A stretch of 64,000 bases of DNA from contig JAGTQC010000003.1 in assembly GCA_018396535.1 (NCBI GenBank), positions 64,988-128,987 on the forward strand, given 5' to 3'. Below, in pieces: positions 1 to 9,907 of the stretch. This DNA comes from Candidatus Bathyarchaeota archaeon. Lineage in GTDB: Archaea > Thermoproteota > CALKCG01 > B24 > DRYS01. Positions within the stretch are counted from its first letter, which is position 1, and each line of letters opens with the position of its first letter. The notes beneath the pieces are model-generated. The model saw only the letters and a list, made by a program, of their open reading frames with translations, was not told the DNA's origin and ran no database searches. The translations under genes were made by a program, and so were the position numbers.

Positions 1-1
1 C

Positions 2-925
<924 letters not shown>

Positions 926-976
926 CCTAACATAACCTATATAGCTAGTATACCAGCCTTCACAGTCTATGGGGAA

Positions 977-986
977 ATATTTAAAA
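977..986 (+). promoter_or_regulatory. TATA box of the CAU tRNA
   Basis: The AT-rich stretch ATATTTAAAA is centred about 32 bases before the tRNA, the usual archaeal TATA-to-gene distance for a stable RNA with a short leader. No other TATA-like element lies between the CDC48 stop and the tRNA. Confidence 0.5.
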
Positions 987-1013
987 GATCTACATCGATC
1001 TATCTATAGACTG

Positions 1014-1087
1014 GGGCCCGTAGCTCAGCCAGGCAGAGCGGCAGGCTCATAACCTGTTGGTCGCCGGTTCGAATCCGGCCGGGCCCA
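1014..1087 (+). tRNA. tRNA with CAU anticodon (elongator Met, or Ile2)
   Basis: A complete cloverleaf can be folded by eye: acceptor GGGCCCG/CGGGCCC, D arm GCTC/GAGC, anticodon arm GCAGG/CCTGT around loop CTCATAA, five-base variable loop and T arm GCCGG-TTCGAAT-CCGGC, then discriminator A. No CCA is encoded and there is no intron. The anticodon stem lacks the three consecutive G-C pairs of initiator tRNA and the acceptor starts with G-C, so it is not the initiator. CAU tRNAs modified with agmatidine read Ile AUA; sequence alone does not settle Met versus Ile2. Confidence 0.93.
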
Positions 1088-1276
1088 TACAGGTTTAGGC
1101 TTCTCCGATACCCCGGGGGGTTTAGCCATTATTTCTCTACCATAATTCTTCCATACCTATTTCATAGATCTGCTGTTTATACATGTATTTTCTATGATCG
1201 AAGTCTATGGTTTATTAGAGGGTAGAGTTAATTAGCTGTGGTGTTCTAGGATATTCTGTTTCATGTAGGGGTTGGT

Positions 1277-2455
1277 GTGTTATCTATGTCTAGGATCGTA
1301 TCTATGGGTTTAATCGGTTGTGGAGGTATTTCTTCAGCGCATGTAGCTGGGTTGAGGGAGCTCTATACTCGTGGGCTTAGGGTTGTACGTGTGGATGCTG
1401 TATGCGATATAGTCTTGGAGAATGCTGAGAGGAGGGCTGGGGAGGTAGAGTTGATTCAGGGGTTTAAGCCTAGGGTATACTCTAGCTTAGATGATATGCT
1501 ATCTAACGAATCTCTGGATGCTGTAGATATATGTCTACCACATGATATGCATCATAGCGTTGCTATACGCTGCTTAGATGAGGATCTGCATGTGATTATC
1601 GAGAAGCCTCTAGCTATAACTATGAGAGCTGCTAAGCTTATAATAGATAAAGCTTCATCTAGAGGTAGGATTCTAGCTGTAGCAGAGAATTATCGTAGAA
1701 CACCTGATAATCGTACGGTTAAATGGATAATGGATAATCGTATGATAGGAGAGCCTAGAATGGTATTCTGGCTAGGTTTAAACTGGAGCCCTAAGCCATG
1801 GGGTTGGAGAGAGGATAAGCTTAAAGCTGGTGGAAGCTGGGTATTCGATGGAGGAGTACATATAGCAGATATCGATAGATACCATCTAGGAAGGGAGGCT
1901 TTAGAAGTATACGCTAAGAATAGGATATTCGAACCTGTAAAGGATGGTGTTAGATCAACCGTAGACGATGCTACCCTAGCTATAATAGAGTATGAAGGTG
2001 GGGTATACGTCCAATGGTCATGGTCCCGTCTAGCCCCAGGCTACCCGTTAAATCTCAGAGTAATATACGGATCTAGAGGAGCAGTATACATGCCAGGCTT
2101 AGCAAGCTTCCCATCAGGATACGTTAGGATACAGATGGATGGATACATAGAGGAGAGGAGTATAAGCTATATCAGAAGCGAGATAATGAAAGCTATGAAG
2201 CCTGAAGATATAGAGGAGCTATTCCCGAAGGGTATAACAGACCCGTTCGCTATAGAGATATACGATTTCTACAAAGCTATAGTAGATAAGCGTAGACCAG
2301 AAGTCGATGGGATAGAAGCATACAGAGATATGGCTATACCTATAGCATTCTACGAATCAGCTATACTAGATAAACCAGTTAAAGTTAGGGATGTAGAAGA
2401 GCTAAGGATAGAGGAGTATCAAGCTGAGATAAACGAGTATCTAGGCTTAAAGTAG
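1277..2455 (+). CDS. Gfo/Idh/MocA family NAD(P)-dependent dehydrogenase
   Basis: A probable sugar or cyclitol dehydrogenase of 392 residues, normal for the family. The N-terminal Rossmann fold shows GLIGCGGISSAH (about residue 10) and the family signature EKP near residue 110, with the catalytic-side stretch GGSWVFDGGVHIADIDRY in the C-terminal alpha/beta domain. The track start is GTG; an ATG three codons on (1286) gives MSRIVSMG and is equally possible. It stands alone on the plus strand and converges on a second Gfo/Idh gene ten bases away, followed by an isomerase, a ThDP enzyme and an alcohol dehydrogenase, suggesting a shared carbohydrate pathway. The substrate cannot be read from the sequence. 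Confidence 0.85.
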   Translation: MLSMSRIVSMGLIGCGGISSAHVAGLRELYTRGLRVVRVDAVCDIVLENAERRAGEVELIQGFKPRVYSSLDDMLSNESLDAVDICLPHDMHHSVAIRCLDEDLHVIIEKPLAITMRAAKLIIDKASSRGRILAVAENYRRTPDNRTVKWIMDNRMIGEPRMVFWLGLNWSPKPWGWREDKLKAGGSWVFDGGVHIADIDRYHLGREALEVYAKNRIFEPVKDGVRSTVDDATLAIIEYEGGVYVQWSWSRLAPGYPLNLRVIYGSRGAVYMPGLASFPSGYVRIQMDGYIEERSISYIRSEIMKAMKPEDIEELFPKGITDPFAIEIYDFYKAIVDKRRPEVDGIEAYRDMAIPIAFYESAILDKPVKVRDVEELRIEEYQAEINEYLGLK

Positions 2456-2465
2456 ATACAAAGAT

Positions 2466-3626
2466 TCAACGATAGACTACCTCAACCCTCCTACCAATCC
2501 TCGCAGATTCTAGTATAGCATCACAAACCTCCGCGCAGCGATACCCATCCTCGAAGCTAGCACCGTAAGGTTCTATAGGATTATCCTCAACCAAGCATCT
2601 TAGGAAGTGGTGAAGCTCGTTAACGAATGTATGCTCCCAACCGATTATATGACCTGAAGGCCAGTAAGCCTTGATAAACGGATGCACATCAGACTCCGTA
2701 ACAAGTATCTCCCTCCAACCCTCAGTAGCTCTATCACCAACCATATAGATCCTCAACTCGTTCAACCTTTCAAGATTAAACTCTATAGAACCCCTCTCAC
2801 CATTCACTTCGAAACAATTATAGTTCTTCCTACCAGTAGCAAACCTACTAGCCTCCAGAGTACCTATAGCCCCATTCTCGAATTCGACAGTAGCTACAAA
2901 CGCATCATCAACAGTAACCCTACCCCTCCTAGACGGATCACCCTCTAAAGGCCTCTCCTCTACGAAAGTCCTAGCTACACCAGTAACAGCCTTAACCTCA
3001 CCTACAAGAAACCTAGCTAGATCGATTATATGACTCCCAAGATCACCTAGAGCACCAGACCCAGCCTCCTCAACCCTAAGCCTCCACACCAAGGGGAAGC
3101 TTGGATCCACTAGCCAATCCTGAAGATAACGCGCCCTGAAATGATATATACGCCCTAAAACACCATCCTCTATAAGCCTACGAGCAAGCATAACAGCAGG
3201 TACAAATCTATAATTAAACGCACACATAGCTTTAACACCAGCTCTACGAGCTACATCCCTCATCTCCCTAGCTTCAGAAGCATTACGAGCTAGAGGCTTC
3301 TCACATACAACATGCTTCCCAGCCTCCATAGCCTCTACACACGGATCCCTATGCATATAATTAGGCAAACCATTATCCACAACCTCAACCTCAGGATCCC
3401 TAACAGCCTCCCTCCAATCAGTCGTATACCTCCTATATCCATATCTCAGAGCAGCCTCCCTAACACGCTCCAAGCTCCTACCATATATCGTAACCAATCT
3501 AGGTATAGCTGGTGGAGGCCAGAAGAATAGAGGTATATCCCTCCAAGCATGGCTATGAGCCTTACCCATAAACGCATACCCAAGCATAGCTACACCAACT
3601 TCTCTAAGACTAGACAATACGATCAC
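2466..3626 (-). CDS. Gfo/Idh/MocA family dehydrogenase, second paralogue
   Basis: An NAD(P)-dependent oxidoreductase of 386 residues. The N-terminus carries AMLGYAFMGKAHSHAW, an altered Rossmann glycine motif seen in many sugar dehydrogenases of this family. CEKPLA follows near residue 110 and GALGDLGSHIIDLARF near residue 195, where His and Asp supply the active site in relatives. The track start is GTG; a downstream ATG inside the glycine motif would be too short. It is transcribed divergently from the TIM-barrel isomerase at 3722, and the roughly 95-base gap must hold both promoters. It differs clearly from the gene at 1277, so this is not a recent duplication. Confidence 0.87.
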   Translation of the reverse strand: MIVLSSLREVGVAMLGYAFMGKAHSHAWRDIPLFFWPPPAIPRLVTIYGRSLERVREAALRYGYRRYTTDWREAVRDPEVEVVDNGLPNYMHRDPCVEAMEAGKHVVCEKPLARNASEAREMRDVARRAGVKAMCAFNYRFVPAVMLARRLIEDGVLGRIYHFRARYLQDWLVDPSFPLVWRLRVEEAGSGALGDLGSHIIDLARFLVGEVKAVTGVARTFVEERPLEGDPSRRGRVTVDDAFVATVEFENGAIGTLEASRFATGRKNYNCFEVNGERGSIEFNLERLNELRIYMVGDRATEGWREILVTESDVHPFIKAYWPSGHIIGWEHTFVNELHHFLRCLVEDNPIEPYGASFEDGYRCAEVCDAILESARIGRRVEVVYR

Positions 3627-3721
3627 CAGAATAATCTATAGACTCTACAACCCATTTAAAATTGTCGTAGATTCTCAAACCGTAAAATCTTAATAATCCA
3701 ACTATAAGAGAGTATGGTGTA

Positions 3722-4696
3722 GTGGTAGCTATGGTTATGAAGATAGGATTCCTAACCGTAGCATTCAACGATTGGCCTCTAGAAAAGGTTCTAGACCATA
3801 TATCTAGGCTCGGATACGAAGCTGTAGAACTCGCAGCATGGAAAGCTAGCAACCATCTAAACCTGGAAAGAATACTCTCCGGGGGTGCAGGCGAGCTTAG
3901 AAGAATAATAGAATCTAGAGGCATGATCATCTCAGCTCTAAGTAATCATCTAGAATCCCAGCTTGTATTAGGGCCTCACGATACCTCTACAGATGAATGG
4001 TTTAAAGGTACACCTGAGGAGAAGGCAGCCTATGGCGTAAAGCGTACGAAGATGACGATAGAAGCTGCATGCCTACTAGAAGTACCGGTCGTATGCGGCT
4101 TCGTAGGCCATCCAAACTGGGGTTCATGGTATATATTCCCACCAGCATACGAGAAGATGTGGGATAGATACTGGAAGATATTCGAAGAGAGATGGGGTGA
4201 GATAATCGATTACGCATCAGAGCATAGGGTTAAATTCGCTCATGAAGTACATCCGCAGGAGATGGCCTACAACCTATACACAGCTAAGAAGGCTATAGAA
4301 GTTATTAAAAGAGAGAATTTTGGCTTCAACTTCGATCCAAGCCATCTAGTATGGCAGGGTATAGATCCGGTGGTATTCATACACGAGATAGGGGATAGGA
4401 TATACCATGTACACGCTAAGGATGTGGAAATAGTTAAGGAAGCTGTAGCCTACGATGGCATACTATCAACCGGACCATGGAGGAGGAGGGGTAGAGGTAT
4501 GAGGTTCAGAGTACCAGGCTGGGGTGATGTAGATTGGCGTCGCGTAATCACAGCGCTGATCGAAGTAGGCTACGACTACGTCCTCTCCTTCGAGCATGAA
4601 GACCCGATTATGTCACCAGAGGATGGCGTCGAGAAGGCTATATCCTATCTAAAACCACTCATAATAAGGAAGCCTCTAGAACGTGTATGGTGGTAG
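3722..4696 (+). CDS. Sugar phosphate isomerase/epimerase-like TIM barrel (AP endonuclease 2 fold)
   Basis: A protein of about 320 residues of the xylose-isomerase-like (AP2Ec) superfamily, which includes sugar epimerases and the inosose dehydratase IolE. Strand beta-1 is MKIGFLTVAF. Metal ligands are visible as the Glu in HEVHP, the Asp and His in FDPSHL, the His in HVHAKD and the Glu in SFEHED, so the site looks active. The track begins at GTG 3722; ATG 3731 and ATG 3737 follow in frame, and 3737 puts Met directly before beta-1 as is usual. It is divergent from a Gfo/Idh gene and followed 69 bases later by a ThDP enzyme. The exact reaction is unknown. Confidence 0.82.
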   Translation: MVAMVMKIGFLTVAFNDWPLEKVLDHISRLGYEAVELAAWKASNHLNLERILSGGAGELRRIIESRGMIISALSNHLESQLVLGPHDTSTDEWFKGTPEEKAAYGVKRTKMTIEAACLLEVPVVCGFVGHPNWGSWYIFPPAYEKMWDRYWKIFEERWGEIIDYASEHRVKFAHEVHPQEMAYNLYTAKKAIEVIKRENFGFNFDPSHLVWQGIDPVVFIHEIGDRIYHVHAKDVEIVKEAVAYDGILSTGPWRRRGRGMRFRVPGWGDVDWRRVITALIEVGYDYVLSFEHEDPIMSPEDGVEKAISYLKPLIIRKPLERVWW

Positions 4697-4765
4697 AAGC
4701 AGCTTAGAAAAACCTATCCGATACCAATCATAGATCATAGAGGTAGATAAGGGTGTCTTACACCT

Positions 4766-6427
4766 GTGAAGATAGTAGAAGCTATAGTTAAAACCTTAGA
4801 GAAGCTAGGCGTAGAGTACATCTTCGGTATACCTGGATCCCAGACATGCCCGTTCTACGATGCACTATACTCATCCAGTATAAAGCATATACTAGTTAGA
4901 CATGAACAATCAGCCGCATACATGGCTGACGCTTATGCTAAAATCACTGGTAGACCAGGCGTCTGCGATGGTACAGGCGGACCTGGAGCAACCAATCTGA
5001 TAACAGGTGTAGCTACATCATGGACAGATCGTACACCTGTAATCGTATTCACAGGTCAACAACCGTTAAGCGAGCTAGGTAGAGGAGCATTCCAAGAGCT
5101 CGATCATAACGCTATATTCGCCCCCATAACCAAGATATCTATAAGAATATCAAACTCTATGAGTATCACATACATAATCAGAGAAGCCTACAGGATATCG
5201 GTAGAGGGGAGACCTGGACCCGTACATATAGATATGCCGCTAGACGTTCAGGTAGCCGATCTACTGGTAGAAGATATAGATCTCCAACCCCCACCACAAA
5301 TCTCAGAATCTAAGATAGATATAGAAGCTGTGAGAAAAGCTACCTCCCTCCTAGCATCATCCAATAGACCTTTAATAATCGCTGGTGGAGGCGTCCACTA
5401 TTCAGGTATAGGCGCATGGATAGAGGTTAAAGCTCTAGCAGAGTATATGGCTATACCCGTAGCTACAACATTCAACGGTAGAGGATCGTTCCCAGAGGAT
5501 CACCCCCTATCAGCTGGTAGGATGGGTGTAAACTCCGCATCTTATACAGATGAGGTAGCATCATCAGCTGATACCATACTAGCAGTAGGATGCAGATTCG
5601 CAGCCCTCAGCACACGCCGTTGGAGTATACCAAACCCTAAAGCTACGTTGATACATGTAGATGTAGATCCATCAGTGATAGGTTTAAACTACAAGGCTAC
5701 CATAGCTATAATCGGAGATGCTAAGACAATCCTAAGATATATGCTAGAAGAAGCTTCTAAGCTAAGCGATACCGGTATATCTAGACGTAGAGATTGGCTT
5801 AGATTCCTAGAGGAAGCTAAGGAGAGATGGAGGAGATCAGAGTATTTCTCCAAGATATACTCAGATAACACCCCTCTAAAACCTCAAAGAGTATGCTACG
5901 AGATAAGAAGGATATTCGATAGATCGACGATATTCACCCTAGATGCTGGTAATAATAAGCTATGGGCTTCGACGTTTATAGAGATATACGAACCTAGAAC
6001 ATGGATACAATCAGGATGCTTCGGCCCTATGGGCTACGCGTTACCAGCAGCTATATCATGCAAACTTGTAAAGCCTGATAGGATAGTAGTAGCTATATGT
6101 GGTGATGGAGGCTTCTATATGAGTCTACACGAGCTAGCTACATCGATCCAGGAGGATATACCGGTTATAGTATGCGTATTCAACGATGGCGCCTTAGGCA
6201 CTATAAAACATCGTCAAACACTAGCCTATAGCGGTAGATACATCTCGGTAGATCTATCAAACCCAAGCTTCGCTAAGATAGCGGATGCATTCGGATGCTA
6301 CGGTCTAGAAGCTGAGACACCTATACAACTTAGATCAGCTCTAGATGAAGCTCTAAAAGCTAATAGAACTAGTGAAACAGTCGTGGTAGATATACGTATA
6401 GATGGATCAGAGCTTCTACCACCCTAA
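4766..6427 (+). CDS. Thiamine diphosphate-dependent enzyme, acetolactate synthase-like
   Basis: A 553-residue enzyme with the three-domain ThDP layout. The N-terminal domain has the catalytic Glu in RHEQSAAYMADAYA (about residue 50) and GGPGATNLI. The middle domain holds PLIIAGGG. The C-terminal domain has the ThDP/Mg motif that starts GDGG and ends FNDG. It resembles the large subunit of acetolactate synthase, but no ilvH regulatory subunit, ilvC or ilvD lies nearby, while an isomerase and dehydrogenases do. It may therefore be a catabolic carboligase, decarboxylase or cyclitol hydrolase (IolD is in the same superfamily). Start is GTG. The Fe-alcohol dehydrogenase follows after 55 bases, consistent with one transcript. 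Confidence 0.85.
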   Translation: MKIVEAIVKTLEKLGVEYIFGIPGSQTCPFYDALYSSSIKHILVRHEQSAAYMADAYAKITGRPGVCDGTGGPGATNLITGVATSWTDRTPVIVFTGQQPLSELGRGAFQELDHNAIFAPITKISIRISNSMSITYIIREAYRISVEGRPGPVHIDMPLDVQVADLLVEDIDLQPPPQISESKIDIEAVRKATSLLASSNRPLIIAGGGVHYSGIGAWIEVKALAEYMAIPVATTFNGRGSFPEDHPLSAGRMGVNSASYTDEVASSADTILAVGCRFAALSTRRWSIPNPKATLIHVDVDPSVIGLNYKATIAIIGDAKTILRYMLEEASKLSDTGISRRRDWLRFLEEAKERWRRSEYFSKIYSDNTPLKPQRVCYEIRRIFDRSTIFTLDAGNNKLWASTFIEIYEPRTWIQSGCFGPMGYALPAAISCKLVKPDRIVVAICGDGGFYMSLHELATSIQEDIPVIVCVFNDGALGTIKHRQTLAYSGRYISVDLSNPSFAKIADAFGCYGLEAETPIQLRSALDEALKANRTSETVVVDIRIDGSELLPP

Positions 6428-6482
6428 CTATAGATAGATTATTAATCTTCAAAGATGCATCTGTATACGGTGTTCACAATCC

Positions 6483-7661
6483 ATGTACAATCTAGCATAT
6501 GGAAGCCTCAGATCGTATGAGATTAAGCTTCCTAAGAAGATAGTATTCGGTATAGGCTCCCTAGATAAGCTAGGTTTAGAAGCTAAAACCCTAACCGAAG
6601 GTAGGAGTACGCTCATAGTCACAGATGAGAATATAGCTAGGATAGGTATAGCTAGTAGAGTTGAAAGGATACTCCTAGACGAAGGCTTCAAAATAGAAAT
6701 CTTCGATAAGGTGGAATCAGAGCCATCCATAGATACTGCTGAAGCTATATCGAGATACGCTAGATCTGCTAGATTCGATCTAGTCATCGGGGTTGGAGGT
6801 GGAAGCGTCATGGATATGGCTAAGATAGCTTCGATAGCATCAACCAATCCTAAACCAGTTAGAAACTATATAGGCATCAACCTAGTAGAGAAGCCAGGCC
6901 TACCCCATATACTCATACCAACCACAGCTGGTACAGGCTCAGAAGCTACAGATATAGCGGTGGTAACGCTACCAGAGGATGAGGTTAAATCCTCCGTGAT
7001 AAGCCCTTACCTACTCCCAGATACAGCCTTAATCGATCCAAGCCTAACATACACGCTTCCACCTAGAATAACAGCCTCGACCGGTCTAGATGCTATAAGC
7101 CATGCACTCGAAGCATTAATGTCGGTAAACTCAAACCTTATAACAGATATACTAGCATTAGAAGCTTTAAAGCTAGCATATATATACCTACCAGAAGCAT
7201 ACAGCTCACCAAACCCTGAGAATAGATACTATATGAGTCTAGCAGCCCTACTCGCAGGTATAGCGTTATGTAACGCAGGCGTATGCCTAGGACATGCATT
7301 AGCATACACATTCGCTGTAAAATATAGAGTACCGCATGGAGTATCATGCGGCTTAACCCTACCATACGCGTTCGAATACAACTCTATAAGCATCGATCGG
7401 AAGATACCATGTATAGCGAAATCAATGGGTGTAGAGGTGGAAGGTAGAAGCATAAAGGAGTTATCCAAAACAATAAAAGATAATCTACTCAAACTACTAG
7501 AAAAGCTAGGTATACCTACAAAGCTAAGACAGCTAGGCATAGAAAGAAACGATATACCAACCCTAGCTTCAAAACTCCTATCCCTAGAAAGACTACTAAA
7601 ACGCAATCCTAGAACAGTAACTATATATGAAGCATTAGAAATCATAGAGGAAATGTGGTAA
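6483..7661 (+). CDS. Iron-containing alcohol dehydrogenase (type III)
   Basis: A 392-residue NAD(P)-dependent alcohol or polyol dehydrogenase of the Fe-ADH/glycerol dehydrogenase superfamily. Visible landmarks are the nucleotide motif GVGGGSVMDMAK (about residue 105), PTTAGTGSEAT, and the metal-binding stretch with Asp and His in TGLDAISHALEAL, then CLGHALAYTFAVKYRVPHG, whose His residues complete the metal site. Length is normal for the family. It probably reduces the aldehyde or ketone product of the preceding ThDP enzyme, which is inference from position. The next gene starts 170 bases later, so the block likely ends here. Confidence 0.88.
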   Translation: MYNLAYGSLRSYEIKLPKKIVFGIGSLDKLGLEAKTLTEGRSTLIVTDENIARIGIASRVERILLDEGFKIEIFDKVESEPSIDTAEAISRYARSARFDLVIGVGGGSVMDMAKIASIASTNPKPVRNYIGINLVEKPGLPHILIPTTAGTGSEATDIAVVTLPEDEVKSSVISPYLLPDTALIDPSLTYTLPPRITASTGLDAISHALEALMSVNSNLITDILALEALKLAYIYLPEAYSSPNPENRYYMSLAALLAGIALCNAGVCLGHALAYTFAVKYRVPHGVSCGLTLPYAFEYNSISIDRKIPCIAKSMGVEVEGRSIKELSKTIKDNLLKLLEKLGIPTKLRQLGIERNDIPTLASKLLSLERLLKRNPRTVTIYEALEIIEEMW

Positions 7662-7833
7662 ACCCAAGGCATCCAGGTAAAAACCTAGCATATCATAGAA
7701 GCATGCGACCCCATCTCGAACAACACTCATGTAGTATGTATAGTTAGAACGAGGTTAGCTAAGATTTAGTTATAAACAATCATGTTAGCATAATTATATC
7801 TAGTCGTAGTGTAGCAGTTTTATACAACCCGCT

Positions 7834-9735
7834 ATGAATAGCGGTAGCGTTAAAGATATACTTCTAATAGGTCTCGACGGTGCTATGTATCACTTCATAG
7901 AGGAGCTTGTAAAAGAGGATCTACTACCCAATATATGTAGGCTTATGGATGAAGGTGTGTATGGTGAAGCACTCCCCTGCCCCCCAACCGATACCCCTAC
8001 CAACTGGACGACGATAGCTACAGGCTCATCTACAGCTACGCATGGTGTTACAAGCTTCTACATACATATACCTGGCGAACCCTATGAATTAGGGCAGAGA
8101 AATAGGTCTAGGGGGCAGCTTAGAAGGTACTGTAAAGCTGAGTATATATGGGATATCGCAGATAGATATGGTATAAGATCGCTAGTTCTAAACTATCCAG
8201 CCGGATGGCCTGGAGGAATGAGGAACGGCTACGTATGCCTATATACCTGGCCTATGCCTGAATCCGTTCCTCGGATCCTAGCTGGAGCTAGGGATTATAC
8301 TCTAGAGAAGGGTGTAGCTGTAGAACCGTTTAGAAAGGATATAGAATCAGCTTATAGATTTAGGCTTAAGGTTGAAGGAGGCTTTATAGATGAATCTGAA
8401 GCCTTCGATCTATACCTAACTAGATTGAAGGATAGCAGCGAATATAGGCTTGCTATACCTAGAGCTGAAGATTACGAGTTAATCAAACCTGGAAGATGGA
8501 GTGATTGGATAGAAGCAACGTTTAAGATAGTTGGTAGCAGGTCGGATGTTCAGATGTTTAGCGGGTTTATCAAAGGTATTTTTAAGCTTAAGTTTTTAGA
8601 AGCTTCTGAGAACCGTTTGAAAATTCAAGTTAGCGAAATCTACTCTACCAGAGGCTGGATGGATCCTGGAGGCTTGGAGCGGGATACCATCGCATATACG
8701 CATTACCTAGCTGATGAGGAGTCTATATTAGAGTATGGTAGAAGCAGGTTTATATACGATATTTCGGGTATGGAGGCTGAGTTTTTAGCTAGACAGAGGA
8801 TCGAAGCTTACAGGCTTGCCAGAATTACGAAGTATCTCAGGGAGCGTATAGGTTGGCATCTATGCTTCCTCCACTACCATATCATGGATAGCGTGAATCA
8901 TAGATTCCTAGGTTTGCTGGATCCGAAATTCCCATTCTATGATGAGGAGAAGGCTAGGTATGCGTGGAGATACTTCATAGAATCTTATAAGATCATCGAT
9001 GAGTTTATAGGCCTACTATTAGAATCATGCGCTACACCAGATACGCTTATCATAGTTGTCTCAGATCATGCAGCAATACCTGCATGGAGGGTCGTCAACA
9101 TAAGAAGGATCTTCATCAACGAAGGCTTACTATCCTATAAGGCTAGTCCAGACGGTTATCTCGTAGATTGGAGTAGAACAAAAGCCTTCCCATGGATTGA
9201 ACCCCTCATGGTTTGGATAAACCTTGTAGGTAGAGATCCAAACGGTATAGTAGAAGCGAAGGATTATGAAGATCTAAGAGAGCAGGTCGTAGATATACTT
9301 CAAAACCTAAGGGATCCTGATACAGGTAGGAAGATAACTGCCATGGTTTTGAGAAGAGAGGAATCTGTCAACATAGGGCTTGGAGATGAGAGGACAGGTG
9401 ATATAGTCTACTTCCTAAAACCACCGTATACCATATGGCATGGCCCTACAGAAGATCTACTAACCTATAAAGCAACCGAGGATCATCTGAAAGATTGGCT
9501 TGTAAGAGATCAATCTAGGATTACAGGTATACATGGATACTATCTACCAAACGAAAGGATGGATAGATTCTCAAACACCGCTATATTCATAATGAATGGG
9601 CCTCACGTAAAGAAAGGTGAAAAGCTAAAGAAGCCTATAAGATTAACAGATATAGCTCCGACAATATCATACCTACTCGGGATCCCAGTACCGAGAGACT
9701 GTGAGGGTAGAGTTATCTATGAAGCTCTAATCTAA
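7834..9735 (+). CDS. Alkaline phosphatase-superfamily phosphodiesterase / nucleotide pyrophosphatase
   Basis: A 633-residue protein of the type I phosphodiesterase group. The N-terminus has LLIGLDGAM, whose Asp binds metal, then TPTNWTTIATGS (about residue 50) with the catalytic Thr. The second metal site is VVSDHA near residue 410, and a late His lies in ITGIHGYY. There is no signal peptide or membrane segment, so it should act in the cytoplasm. The middle 250 residues do not match a domain I recognise and probably form the family's cap insertion. It converges on the beta-helix gene across about 170 empty bases. Substrate is unknown; archaeal relatives include phosphonate and nucleotide hydrolases. 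Confidence 0.82.
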   Translation: MNSGSVKDILLIGLDGAMYHFIEELVKEDLLPNICRLMDEGVYGEALPCPPTDTPTNWTTIATGSSTATHGVTSFYIHIPGEPYELGQRNRSRGQLRRYCKAEYIWDIADRYGIRSLVLNYPAGWPGGMRNGYVCLYTWPMPESVPRILAGARDYTLEKGVAVEPFRKDIESAYRFRLKVEGGFIDESEAFDLYLTRLKDSSEYRLAIPRAEDYELIKPGRWSDWIEATFKIVGSRSDVQMFSGFIKGIFKLKFLEASENRLKIQVSEIYSTRGWMDPGGLERDTIAYTHYLADEESILEYGRSRFIYDISGMEAEFLARQRIEAYRLARITKYLRERIGWHLCFLHYHIMDSVNHRFLGLLDPKFPFYDEEKARYAWRYFIESYKIIDEFIGLLLESCATPDTLIIVVSDHAAIPAWRVVNIRRIFINEGLLSYKASPDGYLVDWSRTKAFPWIEPLMVWINLVGRDPNGIVEAKDYEDLREQVVDILQNLRDPDTGRKITAMVLRREESVNIGLGDERTGDIVYFLKPPYTIWHGPTEDLLTYKATEDHLKDWLVRDQSRITGIHGYYLPNERMDRFSNTAIFIMNGPHVKKGEKLKKPIRLTDIAPTISYLLGIPVPRDCEGRVIYEALI

Positions 9736-9907
9736 CATGCTGCACAACTATCGTATGATAATAGAAGCCAAATCTATGATTAGGAGGATTATACAAGAAA
9801 TATTAGCCTATGTCGGTTTCAATAAAACCAGTCGAGCATCTGAAACCCTTATATCTAATAATGTTAGTCTAATTATCGACATATCCATCATGTTAGTAAG
9901 CCGTGGT

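Noticed and set aside
6449-6847. 132-residue minus-strand ORF over the Fe-alcohol dehydrogenase start
   Set aside because: Shadow of a well supported gene on the plus strand.
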